From Clostridium sp. AM33-3 (GTDB lineage Bacteria > Bacillota > Clostridia > Lachnospirales > Lachnospiraceae): 64,000 bases of DNA. Of this stretch, positions 27,807 to 36,617 are shown one piece after another; the first letter of the stretch is position 1, and each line of letters starts with the position of its first letter. The notes beneath the pieces are model-generated. The model ran no database searches. It saw nothing but the letters and a program-made list of their open reading frames with translations, and had not been told where the DNA came from. Both the position numbers and the translations under genes were made by a program. The stretch covers positions 38,643 through 102,642 of the forward strand of contig NZ_QUIV01000005.1 in NCBI RefSeq assembly GCF_003480315.1, in the 5' to 3' direction.

Positions 27807-29018
27807 TTACTGCATCTCGTACTCACCGTTTACGATCTTCACAGCCTTCGGTGCTTTATTCGGCTCGCCGTTTGCGTTCCAAACCATGTCAGAACCGGTC
27901 AGTCCATCGATGGAAATCTCGGTCATAGCCGGCTTTAATGCGTCACAGATATCGGAAGCGCTCATATCAGCGGTAACGCCTGCCTTCTCAACAGCTGCCT
28001 TGATTGCGTAGATCGCATCGTAGGAATCTGCAGCAAACTGGTTCGGCTCGATGCCGTAAGCTGCTACATAAGCCTCAGTAAATGCCTTACTGCTCTCCTC
28101 AGTGGTGGAGAACGGAGTTAAGAGCATCAGACCCTCTGCCAGGGAAGTATCAAAGTTCTCTACGGAAAGGATACCATCCATACCATCACAGCCGAAGAAG
28201 ACCGGTGCGAATTCTTTGTCGCTTGCCTGCTTTAAGATGATGGAAGCCTCCTGATAGTAGATCGGAAGGAATACCAGCTCTGCGCCTGCGTCTTTTGCCT
28301 TGTCAAGCTGTACGGAGAAGTCGGTGTTGCTGTCTGCGGTAAATGCCTCGTCAGCTACGATCTCCAGACCCTGGTTTGCTGCCTCAGCAACAAATGCCTC
28401 ACGAATACCAGAAGAATACTCGGTAGAGCTGTCATAGATGATAGCGATCTTGGTAGCCAGCTTGTTCTCTCCAATATACTTAGCGGAAGCGGTACCCTGA
28501 TCCGGGTCTGCGAAGCATACGCGGAATGCGTTGTCAGTTGCTACGCACTCAACTGCGGAACCGGACGGAGTGATCAGGAACATGTTATCAGACTCAGCCT
28601 CTGCTCCTACAGCGATACACGGTTTGGAAGTGGTCGGACCGTCTAATACCTGCATACCCCAGTCTTTTAAGGTGTTGTATGCGTTGATGGATTTCTCTGG
28701 ATCATTCTCATCATCCTCAGCCTTGGTCTCGATCATCATGCCGTTGATACCGCCAGCCTCGTTGATCTCCTTTGCTGCCAGCTCTGCGCCGTTTGCGACT
28801 GCGTTACCATAAGCTGCGCCTGCACCGGTTAACGGTCCGATTATGCCTACCTTTAATGTGCCGCCTTCTGCTGCTGCCTCAGTCTCTGCACCCTCTGCTG
28901 CAGTGGTCTCAGCATTATCTGCTGCTGCGGTAGTCTCTGCCGGCTTGCTGCCGCCACATGCTGCTAAGGATGCTGCCATCATAGCTGCCATACCAAAACT
29001 AACCAGTTTTTTCTTCAT
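27807..29018 (-). CDS. livJ: Branched-chain amino acid ABC transporter substrate-binding lipoprotein
   Basis: 403-residue lipoprotein: signal peptide MKKKLVSFGMAAMMAASLAAC with lipobox SLAAC (Cys about 21), an Ala/Thr/Glu-rich linker (about 22-50), then a type 1 periplasmic-binding fold (VGIIGPLTGAGAAYGNAVANGAELAA split across its first strand and helix, then EAGGINGMMIE). It delivers substrate to LivHMGF. It has its own consensus promoter, a leader hairpin and a terminator, so it is probably made in excess over the permease. Confidence 0.95.
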   Translation of the reverse strand: MKKKLVSFGMAAMMAASLAACGGSKPAETTAAADNAETTAAEGAETEAAAEGGTLKVGIIGPLTGAGAAYGNAVANGAELAAKEINEAGGINGMMIETKAEDDENDPEKSINAYNTLKDWGMQVLDGPTTSKPCIAVGAEAESDNMFLITPSGSAVECVATDNAFRVCFADPDQGTASAKYIGENKLATKIAIIYDSSTEYSSGIREAFVAEAANQGLEIVADEAFTADSNTDFSVQLDKAKDAGAELVFLPIYYQEASIILKQASDKEFAPVFFGCDGMDGILSVENFDTSLAEGLMLLTPFSTTEESSKAFTEAYVAAYGIEPNQFAADSYDAIYAIKAAVEKAGVTADMSASDICDALKPAMTEISIDGLTGSDMVWNANGEPNKAPKAVKIVNGEYEMQ

Positions 29019-29045
29019 AATTTTTCCTCCTCTTAAATGAAAACA

Positions 29046-29069
29046 GGCTTCCTGAACCGTCAGGAAGCC
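29046..29069 (-). promoter_or_regulatory. Leader hairpin (possible attenuator) of livJ
   Basis: GGCTTCCTGA and TCAGGAAGCC form a perfect 10-pair stem with a 4-base loop, followed on the minus strand by TGTTTT. It lies between the livJ promoter and its ribosome binding site, where it could terminate transcription early or protect the mRNA. Confidence 0.6.
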
Positions 29070-29089
29070 GTATCCTTAAAGCTGAACTA

Positions 29090-29118
29090 ATTATAGTAGT
29101 CAGAAAAACGCTTGTCAA
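29090..29118 (-). promoter_or_regulatory. Consensus promoter of livJ
   Basis: Minus-strand -35 TTGACA (29118-29113), exactly 17 bases, -10 TATAAT (29095-29090): a perfect consensus sigma-A promoter. Confidence 0.9.
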
Positions 29119-29156
29119 GAACTTTCTTGCGTTAAAGCGAAGTTGAAGCAAAGTCA

Positions 29157-29206
29157 TACAGAATTTTCAGTTCAGAAAATTCCTACCACGGTAGATTCGC
29201 GCTTTC
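29157..29206. repeat. 50-base direct repeat, copy 1 (between gpsA and livJ)
   Basis: Matches 29291-29340 at 48 of 50 positions. It holds two small inverted repeats: GAATTTTC/GAAAATTC and CTACC-AC-GGTAG (29183-29194). This copy is intergenic. Confidence 0.9.
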
Positions 29207-29271
29207 CTTGCTGTTTCTTCGCAACAGCAAGACGATTTTGCCAATGCTTCGCATTCCGAATTGGCAAAATC
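29207..29271. repeat. Two consecutive inverted repeats between the direct repeats
   Basis: CTTGCTGTT...AACAGCAAG (29207-29231, perfect 9-base arms) and GATTTTGCCAAT...ATTGGCAAAATC (29234-29271, perfect 12-base arms with a nested AATGC/GCATT). No coding sequence fits. Together with the flanking repeats this makes a compact run of hairpins in a 298-base gene-free stretch. Confidence 0.85.
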
Positions 29272-29290
29272 CACAACCTCTGTTTTGTCG

Positions 29291-29340
29291 TACGGAATTT
29301 TCAGTTCTGAAAATTCCTACCACGGTAGATTCGCGCTTTC
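29291..29340. repeat. 50-base direct repeat, copy 2 (overlaps the gpsA 3' end)
   Basis: Second copy of the 29157-29206 repeat. It contains the last eight or so codons and stop of gpsA plus the following hairpin GGAATTTTCAG/CTGAAAATTCC (perfect 11-base arms, 29294-29317). Confidence 0.9.
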
Positions 29341-30321
29341 TACTGTTTTGTCTCGCAGCATCAGATCCGCAACTGCCTCTTTTGCGGACTTTCCGTCGAA
29401 CAGTACTTCATTGACTGCCTCGATGATCGGCATGGACACCTGATACTTTTTGGCAAGAGCCAGACCGGCCTTGGCAGAATAGACACCCTCTACCACCATC
29501 TGCACCTCGTCCATAGCCTCCTTCATGGAATAGCCTTTTCCGATCAGGATTCCGGCACGGCGGTTGCGGCTGTGCATGCTGGCACAGGTTACGATCAGAT
29601 CTCCGATCCCGGTAAGACCGGCAAAGGTTTCCAGCTTTCCGCCCATGGCCATGCCTAGACGGCTGATCTCCGCCACGCCCCGGGTAATGAGGGCTGCCTT
29701 GGTGTTGTCGCCATACCCAAGTCCGTCTGCGATTCCCGCTGCCAGGGCGATGACATTTTTCAATGCCCCGCCAATCTCAATTCCCAGGATATCCGGGCTG
29801 ATGTAAACCCGAAATACCGGGCTCATGAAAAGATTCTGGATCTTCTCCGCAGTTTTGCGTGTTCTTGCCCCGGCCACACAGGTGGTCGGAAGCCCCCGGC
29901 TCACCTCTTCTGCATGGCTCGGTCCGGAAAGAACGGCCACATCGGCACCGGGAAGCTCTTCTTCCAGAATATCCGTCAGTGTCATGAGGGTTGCCTCCTC
30001 GATGCCCTTGGCCACATTGACCACCAGCTGTCCTTCTTTCAGGAAAGGCTTCATCTTCCGGGCAGTCTCCCGCACATAGATGGAAGGAACCGCCACCACC
30101 AGAAGATCTTTCTCCTTCATGGCACATTCCAGGTCAGAGGTGAATTCCATATCGTCCGGAAGCACCAGATCCGGAAGGGTCTTTAGACGGTGTTCTGTCC
30201 GCAGACTCTCTGCCTCCTTTTCAAAGGCAGACCATTCCGTCACCTGATGGCCGTTCTCGTGAAGCAGGAATGCAAGGGCGGTGCCCCAGCTGCCTGCGCC
30301 GATTATACTCACATTTGCCAT
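29317..30321 (-). CDS. gpsA: NAD(P)-dependent glycerol-3-phosphate dehydrogenase
   Basis: Reduces dihydroxyacetone phosphate to sn-glycerol 3-phosphate for phospholipid synthesis; its product feeds PlsY, encoded just upstream. 334 residues with ATG 30321 (MANVSIIGAGSWGTAL). Rossmann motif GAGSWG at 8-13, catalytic Lys in GALKNVIALAAG, and the GLTGIGDLIVTC segment are present. The C-terminus (ESANLPW) is encoded inside the 50-base repeat, suggesting that the natural tail was replaced or duplicated. Start is four bases after the plsY stop. Confidence 0.96.
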   Translation of the reverse strand: MANVSIIGAGSWGTALAFLLHENGHQVTEWSAFEKEAESLRTEHRLKTLPDLVLPDDMEFTSDLECAMKEKDLLVVAVPSIYVRETARKMKPFLKEGQLVVNVAKGIEEATLMTLTDILEEELPGADVAVLSGPSHAEEVSRGLPTTCVAGARTRKTAEKIQNLFMSPVFRVYISPDILGIEIGGALKNVIALAAGIADGLGYGDNTKAALITRGVAEISRLGMAMGGKLETFAGLTGIGDLIVTCASMHSRNRRAGILIGKGYSMKEAMDEVQMVVEGVYSAKAGLALAKKYQVSMPIIEAVNEVLFDGKSAKEAVADLMLRDKTVESANLPW

Positions 30322-30325
30322 AGGT

Positions 30326-30961
30326 CTATTCCTTTCTGGCACCCAGCTTGTTTTCCGTGCCGCTTAACAGTCGTTTGATGTTGGTATGATGGCGCCAGAT
30401 CCCCATAGCGGAGATCAGGCCTGCCAGCACATAGAATTCCGTCAGATGTGCCGCCGCGATGCCAAAATCACCGCGGGCACCGAAAAACACCATACCGATA
30501 AAAAAGCAGATCATCACCAGGATGGATCCCAGGGATACATAGCGGGTAATGGCTACTGCAGCCACAAACACCACCAGGCAGACCAGCATCACACGCCAGT
30601 CTGTGGAGGCCAGAAGCCCAGCGGAGGCCGCAATGCCCTTGCCACCCTTAAATCCCATATAAAACGGGAAATTGTGTCCCAGGATCACGCCAAAGCCGGT
30701 GTAGAGCAGGTATACATACAGAAGCTCGGGCTGGCTGCGAAACAATACTCTTGTGATCAGGCATGCAGTAATCATCTTGCCTGCGTCACCCAGGAATACG
30801 ATCAGTCCGGCCTTTTTGCCCATCACACGCAGGACATTGGTGCTGCCGGAGTTTCCACTTCCGTAATTGCGGATATCCATATGCTTGGATCTGCTGTAGA
30901 GATAGCCAGTCTGAAACAGACCAAACACATAACCCATTACCAGACAAAGTACTCGTTCCAT
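30326..30961 (-). CDS. plsY: Acyl-phosphate:glycerol-3-phosphate acyltransferase PlsY
   Basis: 211-residue membrane acyltransferase that makes lysophosphatidate from glycerol 3-phosphate and acyl phosphate (made by PlsX, encoded at 52199-53212). About five membrane segments. Conserved motifs: RNYGSGNSGSTNVLR, FPFYMGFKGGKGIA, and a third around RYVSLGSI. The ATG immediately follows the der stop. Confidence 0.95.
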   Translation of the reverse strand: MERVLCLVMGYVFGLFQTGYLYSRSKHMDIRNYGSGNSGSTNVLRVMGKKAGLIVFLGDAGKMITACLITRVLFRSQPELLYVYLLYTGFGVILGHNFPFYMGFKGGKGIAASAGLLASTDWRVMLVCLVVFVAAVAITRYVSLGSILVMICFFIGMVFFGARGDFGIAAAHLTEFYVLAGLISAMGIWRHHTNIKRLLSGTENKLGARKE

Positions 30962-32290
30962 TTACTCCTCCTTTCCATTCCTTTCGCGGATCAGGAATTT
31001 CAGAGCCGTACCCTTAAATCCGAAGGATTCGCGGATGCGGTTTTCCAGGTATCTCACATAGGAGAAATGCATCAGCTCTTTGTCATTTACGAAAATAACG
31101 AAGGTCGGCGGCTTTACCGCTACCTGGGTCATGTAATACAGCTTCAGACGCTTGCCCTTATCAGACGGCGGCTGCTGCATTGCAACAGCTTCAGTCATGA
31201 TCTCATTGAGCACGCCGGTAGCGATACGCATGGTCTGGTTCTCGCGCACCATATCGATGAGCTCAAACATCTTGTTCATACGCTGTCCGGTTACGGCAGA
31301 GATAAATACCATCTCAGCATACTGCATGAAGGACAGGGTATCCTTGATCTTTTTGGTGAACTCGTAGATGGTCTTGTCGTTCTTCTCGATGGCATCCCAC
31401 TTGTTGACGGCAACGATGATGCCCTTGCCCCTGTCATGGGCGATGCCTGCAATCTTTGCGTCCTGCTCCGTCACGCCCTCGGTCGCGTCAATGACCAGAA
31501 TGACCACATCCGCACGCTCCACGGCAGATACGGTACGAATGATGCTGTAGCGTTCCAGATCCTCTTTGATCTTGCTTTTACGGCGCAGTCCGGCGGTATC
31601 AATAAAGATATACTCCGTTCCGTTGTATACGACCTCGGTATCGACCGCATCACGGGTGGTACCTGCAATATTGGAAACGATCACACGGTTCTCACCCAGC
31701 AGCTTATTAATAATAGAAGACTTTCCTACGTTCGGCTTACCGATAATGGCTACCTTCGGACGGTCATCCTCTTCTTCCTCTAACTGCTCCAGGGTGAAAT
31801 GCCTGGACACCTCGTCTAACAGGTCACCGATTCCCAGGCGGGAAGCCGCGGATACCGGAATCGGATCGCCGATTCCCAGGTTATAGAACTCGTAGACATC
31901 GTTTCCGAATTTCTGGATGCTGTCCACCTTGTTTACCGCGAGGACCACCGGCTTTCCGGATTTGCGGAGCATGTCCGCAACCTTGGAGTCAGAATCCTGC
32001 AGACCCTGACGTACATCCACGATGAAGATAATGACATCTGCGGTGTCAATGGCAATCTGTGCCTGCTCCCTCATCTGGGACAAAATGATGTCACGGCTGT
32101 CCGGCTCAATACCACCGGTATCAACCAGGGTGAAGTTCATGTTCAGCCAGTTGCAGTCCGCATAAATACGGTCTCTGGTAACTCCCGGCGTATCCTTTAC
32201 GATGGAGATGGTCTCCCCTGCCAGTACATTGAACAGGGTAGACTTTCCAACGTTCGGACGCCCTACAATGGCAACGATTGGTTTACTCAT
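30962..32290 (-). CDS. der: Ribosome biogenesis GTPase Der
   Basis: 442-residue tandem GTPase required for 50S assembly. Two G1 motifs, GRPNVGKST (residues 10-18) and GKPNVGKSS (about 184), each with its own NKVD/NKWD G4 motif, and a C-terminal KH-like domain. It overlaps the end of the DUF512 gene by eight bases and is followed directly by plsY. A 465-codon frame on the opposite strand is a shadow. Confidence 0.97.
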   Translation of the reverse strand: MSKPIVAIVGRPNVGKSTLFNVLAGETISIVKDTPGVTRDRIYADCNWLNMNFTLVDTGGIEPDSRDIILSQMREQAQIAIDTADVIIFIVDVRQGLQDSDSKVADMLRKSGKPVVLAVNKVDSIQKFGNDVYEFYNLGIGDPIPVSAASRLGIGDLLDEVSRHFTLEQLEEEEDDRPKVAIIGKPNVGKSSIINKLLGENRVIVSNIAGTTRDAVDTEVVYNGTEYIFIDTAGLRRKSKIKEDLERYSIIRTVSAVERADVVILVIDATEGVTEQDAKIAGIAHDRGKGIIVAVNKWDAIEKNDKTIYEFTKKIKDTLSFMQYAEMVFISAVTGQRMNKMFELIDMVRENQTMRIATGVLNEIMTEAVAMQQPPSDKGKRLKLYYMTQVAVKPPTFVIFVNDKELMHFSYVRYLENRIRESFGFKGTALKFLIRERNGKEE

Positions 32291-33659
32291 GTGTGATCTC
32301 CTTTAATTCATATCCGTCGTAGACGGTATCTTGTTCTTCTTCCAGGCCAAGAACGGCATCCACCAGATCCTGACCGCTTGATTTTACAATATTCACCGGA
32401 ACTTGTAAAGCGTTTTGCACATCGGCGCGGGTGAGGTCATCCAGAAATACCTCCTCGCCACTCCGAAACATGCAGATTGGAAGCAGCAGACGCTCGCCAA
32501 GCGGCACCACCGACATCTGCTTCTTTAAATCCTGTCCAGTGATCAGACCGGCCACGGTGATGCTTTCTCCGAAAAAGTCATTGCGGATCGCGTACAGATG
32601 CACCTTTTTCTGAGGAAACTTTGCCTCGATCTTATCCAGCTGCTTTCTCAGATAAGGGTAAGCCAGCCGGCCCGTAGCAATGGACAACTCCTCCGGCTTC
32701 ACCGGAAGATCCTCCGGCAGTGCCTCAAGCGCTTCTGTTACCTCGGTGTCAAGAAGACGCAGCATGCCCACGCCATTCTCCAGCTGCGGGTATCCGTCGT
32801 AACGCTCTGTCTCCGGCAGCTCCCGCTCTGCCAGAATATAGAATTCATCGCTGGCATGGATGAAGTGCATGCCATACTGCTCATATATGATCTTCTGCCA
32901 TTTTTCAATGATATCAATGGCATTCTCTGCATCTTCCTTCTCAAAGGGCTTTAACGGATACAGACCGTCCCGGTATCTGGAGAGCCCTACCGGCACGACG
33001 GAAGCGCTCTGCATATAAGGAAGATACTTTGTCATATCCCGGATGGTATGATCCAGCTCTTCCCGGTCATTCACGCCCTTGCACAGCACGATCTGTCCGT
33101 TCATGGGTATGCCGGCCTCACAAAGACGGTCGATCTTTTTTAATGCTTCTCCCGCAAACCGGTTATGGAGCATCTCGCAGCGCAGCTTCGGATTGGTGGT
33201 GTGCACCGAAATGTTGATCGGCGCCAGCTTAAAATCAATGATACGCTGGATGTCATGCTCTTTCATGTTGGTCAGCGTCACATAGTTTCCCTGAAGGAAG
33301 GAAAGACGGGAATCATCGTCCTTAAAATAAAGGGTTTCGCGCATGCCCGGCGGCATCTGGTCAATGAAACAGAAAATGCATTTGTTGCTGCAGGACTTGT
33401 AATCGCTCATAAGTCCGTTCTCAAAGGTGATGCCAAGATCCTGGTACTCATTTTCTATTTCCAGCTCCCACTGCTCGCCGTCTGCCTTTTCCACCAGCAT
33501 GACCATGCTTTCGCTGTCTACATAATATTCATAATCAAAGATATCTTCCACTTCATTTCCATTGATCGTAAGTAAACGGTCTCCCGGCTCCAGCTCCAGT
33601 TCCTCTGCAATGGAACCCGGGTCAACGGATTTTATCAGATGTCCTTTTTGTTTCTTCAT
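32283..33659 (-). CDS. DUF512 radical-SAM protein with N-terminal PDZ domain
   Basis: 458-residue protein of the conserved clostridial DUF512 group. N-terminal PDZ-like domain (about 1-65, [25 protein letters not shown]), a radical-SAM-like cysteine motif CSNKCIFC (CxxxCxxC, about 91-98) followed by [19 protein letters not shown], and the C-terminal DUF512 domain. Function unknown. It is almost always next to der in Clostridia, suggesting a ribosome-linked role (inference). First gene of the operon behind a strong promoter. Confidence 0.92.
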   Translation of the reverse strand: MKKQKGHLIKSVDPGSIAEELELEPGDRLLTINGNEVEDIFDYEYYVDSESMVMLVEKADGEQWELEIENEYQDLGITFENGLMSDYKSCSNKCIFCFIDQMPPGMRETLYFKDDDSRLSFLQGNYVTLTNMKEHDIQRIIDFKLAPINISVHTTNPKLRCEMLHNRFAGEALKKIDRLCEAGIPMNGQIVLCKGVNDREELDHTIRDMTKYLPYMQSASVVPVGLSRYRDGLYPLKPFEKEDAENAIDIIEKWQKIIYEQYGMHFIHASDEFYILAERELPETERYDGYPQLENGVGMLRLLDTEVTEALEALPEDLPVKPEELSIATGRLAYPYLRKQLDKIEAKFPQKKVHLYAIRNDFFGESITVAGLITGQDLKKQMSVVPLGERLLLPICMFRSGEEVFLDDLTRADVQNALQVPVNIVKSSGQDLVDAVLGLEEEQDTVYDGYELKEITHE

Positions 33660-33733
33660 AGATATTCCTTTCCAGCAGATGTTCAGGGCCTGCTTTGACC
33701 TGGGTCATCCGGCTGTCAATCTGCACTCTTTTC

Positions 33734-33762
33734 ATCATAACAAGATTCCTGTTCTTTGTCAA
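33734..33762 (-). promoter_or_regulatory. Promoter of DUF512-der-plsY-gpsA
   Basis: Minus-strand -35 TTGACA (33762-33757), 17-base spacer, -10 TATGAT (33739-33734). It is back to back with the plus-strand prs promoter. Confidence 0.85.
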
Positions 33763-33833
33763 AGCAATCGGCCTCCGGTTTTGGGTGGATTTACCTGTTT
33801 TTTTGTTTTTTTTTACAAAATTCCCCAAGGCTC

Positions 33834-33862
33834 TTGACGCTTGCTTTTTTTAAGGATATAAA
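33834..33862 (+). promoter_or_regulatory. Promoter of the PRPP synthetase gene
   Basis: Plus-strand -35 TTGACG (33834-33839), 17-base spacer, -10 TATAAA (33857-33862). A second TATAAT occurs at 33873-33878 without a matching -35. Either would place the RNA start downstream of the ATG at 33864, fixing translation at 33909. Confidence 0.8.
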
Positions 33863-33908
33863 TATGTTGGATTATAATGAACTATTTTACTTGAAGGAGT
33901 ATGTACCA

Positions 33909-35117
33909 ATGGCTAACAACTACGTGTTTAATGACATTTTACCGGTAGCGCCGTTAAAGCTCGCTGCCCTGGAAAGCTGCAAGGATCTGGCAACCAAGGT
34001 AAACGATCACATTGTCACCTTCCGCCGCAATGATACCGTGGAGCTGCTTCGCCGCCAGCAGGATTTAAACTACCGCGGCTACGATGTAGATTCCTATCTT
34101 CTTGACTGCAAATGCCCGCGTTTCGGTTCCGGTGAGGCAAAGGCCGTTATTAACGAATCTGTCCGCGGCGCGGATCTGTTTGCAATGGTAGATGTAACCA
34201 ACTACAGCATCCCATACAGCGTTTGCGGCTACACCAATCACATGTCCCCGGATGACCATTTCCAGGACTTAAAGCGCATCATCGGTGCTTCCGTAGCCAC
34301 CGCACACCGCGTTAATGTTGTTATGCCTTTCTTATATGAAGGACGTCAGCACAAGCGTACCAAGCGCGAGTCCTTAGACTGTGCAATGGCACTGGAGGAG
34401 CTGATCTCCATGGGTGTTTCCAACATCATTACCTTCGATGCCCATGACCCGCGCGTTCAGAACGCCATTCCGTTAAGCGGCTTCGATAACTTCATGCCGA
34501 CTTACCAGTTTGTAAAGGCTCTGTTCACCCACGACACCTCCTTAAAGATCGACAAGGATCATCTCATGATCATCAGCCCGGATGAGGGTGCCATGAACCG
34601 TGCCGTATACCTGGCCAACAACCTCGGAGTTGATATGGGTATGTTCTATAAGCGCCGTGACTACTCCAGAGTCATTGACGGCCGCAACCCGATCGTTGCC
34701 CACGAGTTTTTGGGTACTTCCGTAGAAGGAAAGACCGTTCTCATCATTGACGATATGATCGCATCCGGCGAGAGCATGTTAGACACCGCCAGAGAGTTAA
34801 AGGAGCGCAAGGCAGAGAAAGTTATCATCTGCTGCACCTTCGGCCTGTTCACCGCTGGTCTGGAAAAATTTGACCAGTACTATCAGAATGGCTACATCGA
34901 CTATGTCATTACCACCAACTTAAACTACCGTCCGAAAGAACTGTTAGACCGCGAGTGGTATCTGGAAGCTGACATGAGTAAATATCTTGCAGCCATCATT
35001 AACTCCTTCAACCACGACGTTTCTATCGGAGCTGCCCTGTCTCCGACCGAAAAGATCCAGAAGCTGGTAAAACGCTACCAGGCAGGCGGATACGATTATT
35101 ATCAGACCATCCAGTAA
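33909..35117 (+). CDS. prs: Ribose-phosphate pyrophosphokinase, long clostridial form
   Basis: Makes PRPP from ribose 5-phosphate and ATP for nucleotide, His and Trp synthesis. 402 residues from ATG 33909, longer than the usual 310-320. The PRPP-binding loop VLIIDDMIASGESM is clear, as are DDHFQDLKRIIGA and RRDYSRVIDGRNP; the domain order is two phosphoribosyltransferase-like folds. GAAGGAG lies nine bases before ATG 33909; an upstream ATG (33864) lies upstream of the predicted RNA start and its codons look unlike the gene. Only plus-strand gene in the window. Confidence 0.9.
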   Translation: MANNYVFNDILPVAPLKLAALESCKDLATKVNDHIVTFRRNDTVELLRRQQDLNYRGYDVDSYLLDCKCPRFGSGEAKAVINESVRGADLFAMVDVTNYSIPYSVCGYTNHMSPDDHFQDLKRIIGASVATAHRVNVVMPFLYEGRQHKRTKRESLDCAMALEELISMGVSNIITFDAHDPRVQNAIPLSGFDNFMPTYQFVKALFTHDTSLKIDKDHLMIISPDEGAMNRAVYLANNLGVDMGMFYKRRDYSRVIDGRNPIVAHEFLGTSVEGKTVLIIDDMIASGESMLDTARELKERKAEKVIICCTFGLFTAGLEKFDQYYQNGYIDYVITTNLNYRPKELLDREWYLEADMSKYLAAIINSFNHDVSIGAALSPTEKIQKLVKRYQAGGYDYYQTIQ

Positions 35118-35133
35118 ATTTTAATAGGGACGC

Positions 35134-35182
35134 AAAAAAGAGCTTCACGCAGCGTATATAAGTGCTGTGCGAAGCTCTTTTT
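35134..35182. terminator. Bidirectional terminator between prs and pgeF
   Basis: AAAAAGAGCTTC...GAAGCTCTTTTT with further inner pairing (GCAGC/GCTGT region) between two convergent genes. It serves prs (+) and pgeF (-). Confidence 0.92.
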
Positions 35183-35195
35183 GTCTAATATGATT

Positions 35196-36113
35196 TTATC
35201 CCTGCTCTCTGAGAGCCAGAAACGCTGCCAGATTTCCCCGCTCCGTTCCCATGATCCGGTGAGAAAACAGATGTGACGGGTTGCACCGGGTACAGATATC
35301 CGTTGTATGGATCTGATTTGCCGGGATTCCTGCTTCCCGGAGCACGATCTGGTTTGCCCGCCACAGATCCACCTGATACTTTCCGTCTGGCTTTTGGTAA
35401 AACAGATCGTTATGGTACTGCTCTGCAAAGCCATCGGCAAATTCCGCAGCCACCTCCGGTCCTACCTCAAAGCAGTCCTGGCAGATGCTCGGTCCAATGC
35501 AGGCAATGACATCCGCCGGTTCTGTGCCGTATTCCCGGTTCATGGCCTCCAGTGTGGCTTTTCCCATGCGATGCACCGTGCCCCTCCAGCCGGAATGGGA
35601 CAGTCCGACAGCCCTGTGGACCGGATCCACAAAATACAGTGGCACACAGTCCGCGTAAAAAGTCACCAGCGTGATACCCGGAATATCCGTGATCAGGCCA
35701 TCTACATCCTGATAATCCCGCTCTTTTACAATGCCCTTTCCCGCGTCTTCCTCTGTCACCTTGCGGACATTGGTGGTGTGGGTCTGGTAGGAAAGCACCA
35801 TCTTCTCTGCATCGGTTCCGAGAACGGCTGCCATGCGGCGGTAATTTTCCATTACATGCTGCGGATCATCATTCCGGGTAAAGCTAAAGTTCATGGTAGA
35901 GAACACGCCCTCGCTGACACCTCCGTGGCGGGTGGAAAAGGCATGGCTTACCAGACCGGTGGCATCAAGAGCCGGAAAGGACAGATAGGTAACGCCGTTT
36001 TTCTCACGGATTTCAATTTCCGATTTTTCCAAACCGCGCTCCATGCAGCAGCTTTCCGTCTGTCCTGCTGTTGTCATGCCGCTCTGCTTGCGGATCCATG
36101 CTTTCTGTTCCAT
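35196..36113 (-). CDS. pgeF: Peptidoglycan editing factor PgeF (YfiH, multicopper-oxidase-like fold)
   Basis: 305-residue member of the DUF152/YfiH family, whose E. coli member removes L-Ser from mis-made peptidoglycan precursors. Zinc/active-site residues appear in LSYQTHTTNV (His), FYADCVPLYF (Cys) and GLSHSGWRGTV (His); C-terminal CTRCNPSHLFSHR is typical. Start ATG 36113 has AAGGAGAGG upstream. It was long annotated as polyphenol oxidase or laccase; that activity is doubtful. Confidence 0.92.
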   Translation of the reverse strand: MEQKAWIRKQSGMTTAGQTESCCMERGLEKSEIEIREKNGVTYLSFPALDATGLVSHAFSTRHGGVSEGVFSTMNFSFTRNDDPQHVMENYRRMAAVLGTDAEKMVLSYQTHTTNVRKVTEEDAGKGIVKERDYQDVDGLITDIPGITLVTFYADCVPLYFVDPVHRAVGLSHSGWRGTVHRMGKATLEAMNREYGTEPADVIACIGPSICQDCFEVGPEVAAEFADGFAEQYHNDLFYQKPDGKYQVDLWRANQIVLREAGIPANQIHTTDICTRCNPSHLFSHRIMGTERGNLAAFLALREQG

Positions 36114-36188
36114 CTGTACCCTCTCCTTTTCGTTCTGAATTTTCTATGTCTGCACTAAACTGCATATTCAGCACAATTGTCAATGTTC

Positions 36189-36545
36189 CTATGCGAACGC
36201 GTCCCGAATCCAGTTAATCTGATCTCCCAGTATACTCACCACATCAAAACGGCACGGCATGTCCTCGCGGTAATGTCGGCTGTACAGATAGAACTGCGCC
36301 GTATAGCGTATCCGCTGCTGTTTGATATGGCCAACCGCCTCTGCAGGCATACCATTGCGTGCTGTTTTCCTGTATTTTACCTCGACAAATACCAGATACT
36401 GTCCGTCCATTCCGATCAGGTCGATCTCACCCTGGCGGCAGCGAAAATTCCGCTCCAGAATTTTCACACCCCGGCGGGTCAGAAAGTCTGCCGCCAGTTC
36501 TTCTTTCCGGGTTCCGGTCTCCCGTTTATTTTCTTTGTATTCCAT
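36189..36545 (-). CDS. YraN family protein (UPF0102)
   Basis: 118-residue protein with a restriction-endonuclease-like fold. The GEIDLIGMDGQYLVFVEVKYRK segment holds the D-x(n)-ExK-type core of the family. Function in bacteria unknown; possibly nucleic-acid processing. It follows rnhB by 72 bases, a common order in Firmicutes (rnhB-yraN). No gene is seen between them. Confidence 0.9.
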   Translation of the reverse strand: MEYKENKRETGTRKEELAADFLTRRGVKILERNFRCRQGEIDLIGMDGQYLVFVEVKYRKTARNGMPAEAVGHIKQQRIRYTAQFYLYSRHYREDMPCRFDVVSILGDQINWIRDAFA

Positions 36546-36617
36546 TCACACCTGTGCCTTCTGACCACACTTTTTTCCAGGAACCTGCGCTGTTCGTTTT
36601 CTGCATCCATCCTGCTT

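Noticed and set aside
30386..31783. 465-codon open frame on the plus strand opposite der and plsY
   Set aside because: It is a complementary-strand shadow: His/Gln-rich composition, no ribosome binding site, no recognisable family, and it lies over two well-supported genes.
36546..36617. Small type III export switch-like (FlhB-related) gene often found near rnhB/yraN
   Set aside because: Only 72 bases; nothing coding is seen.
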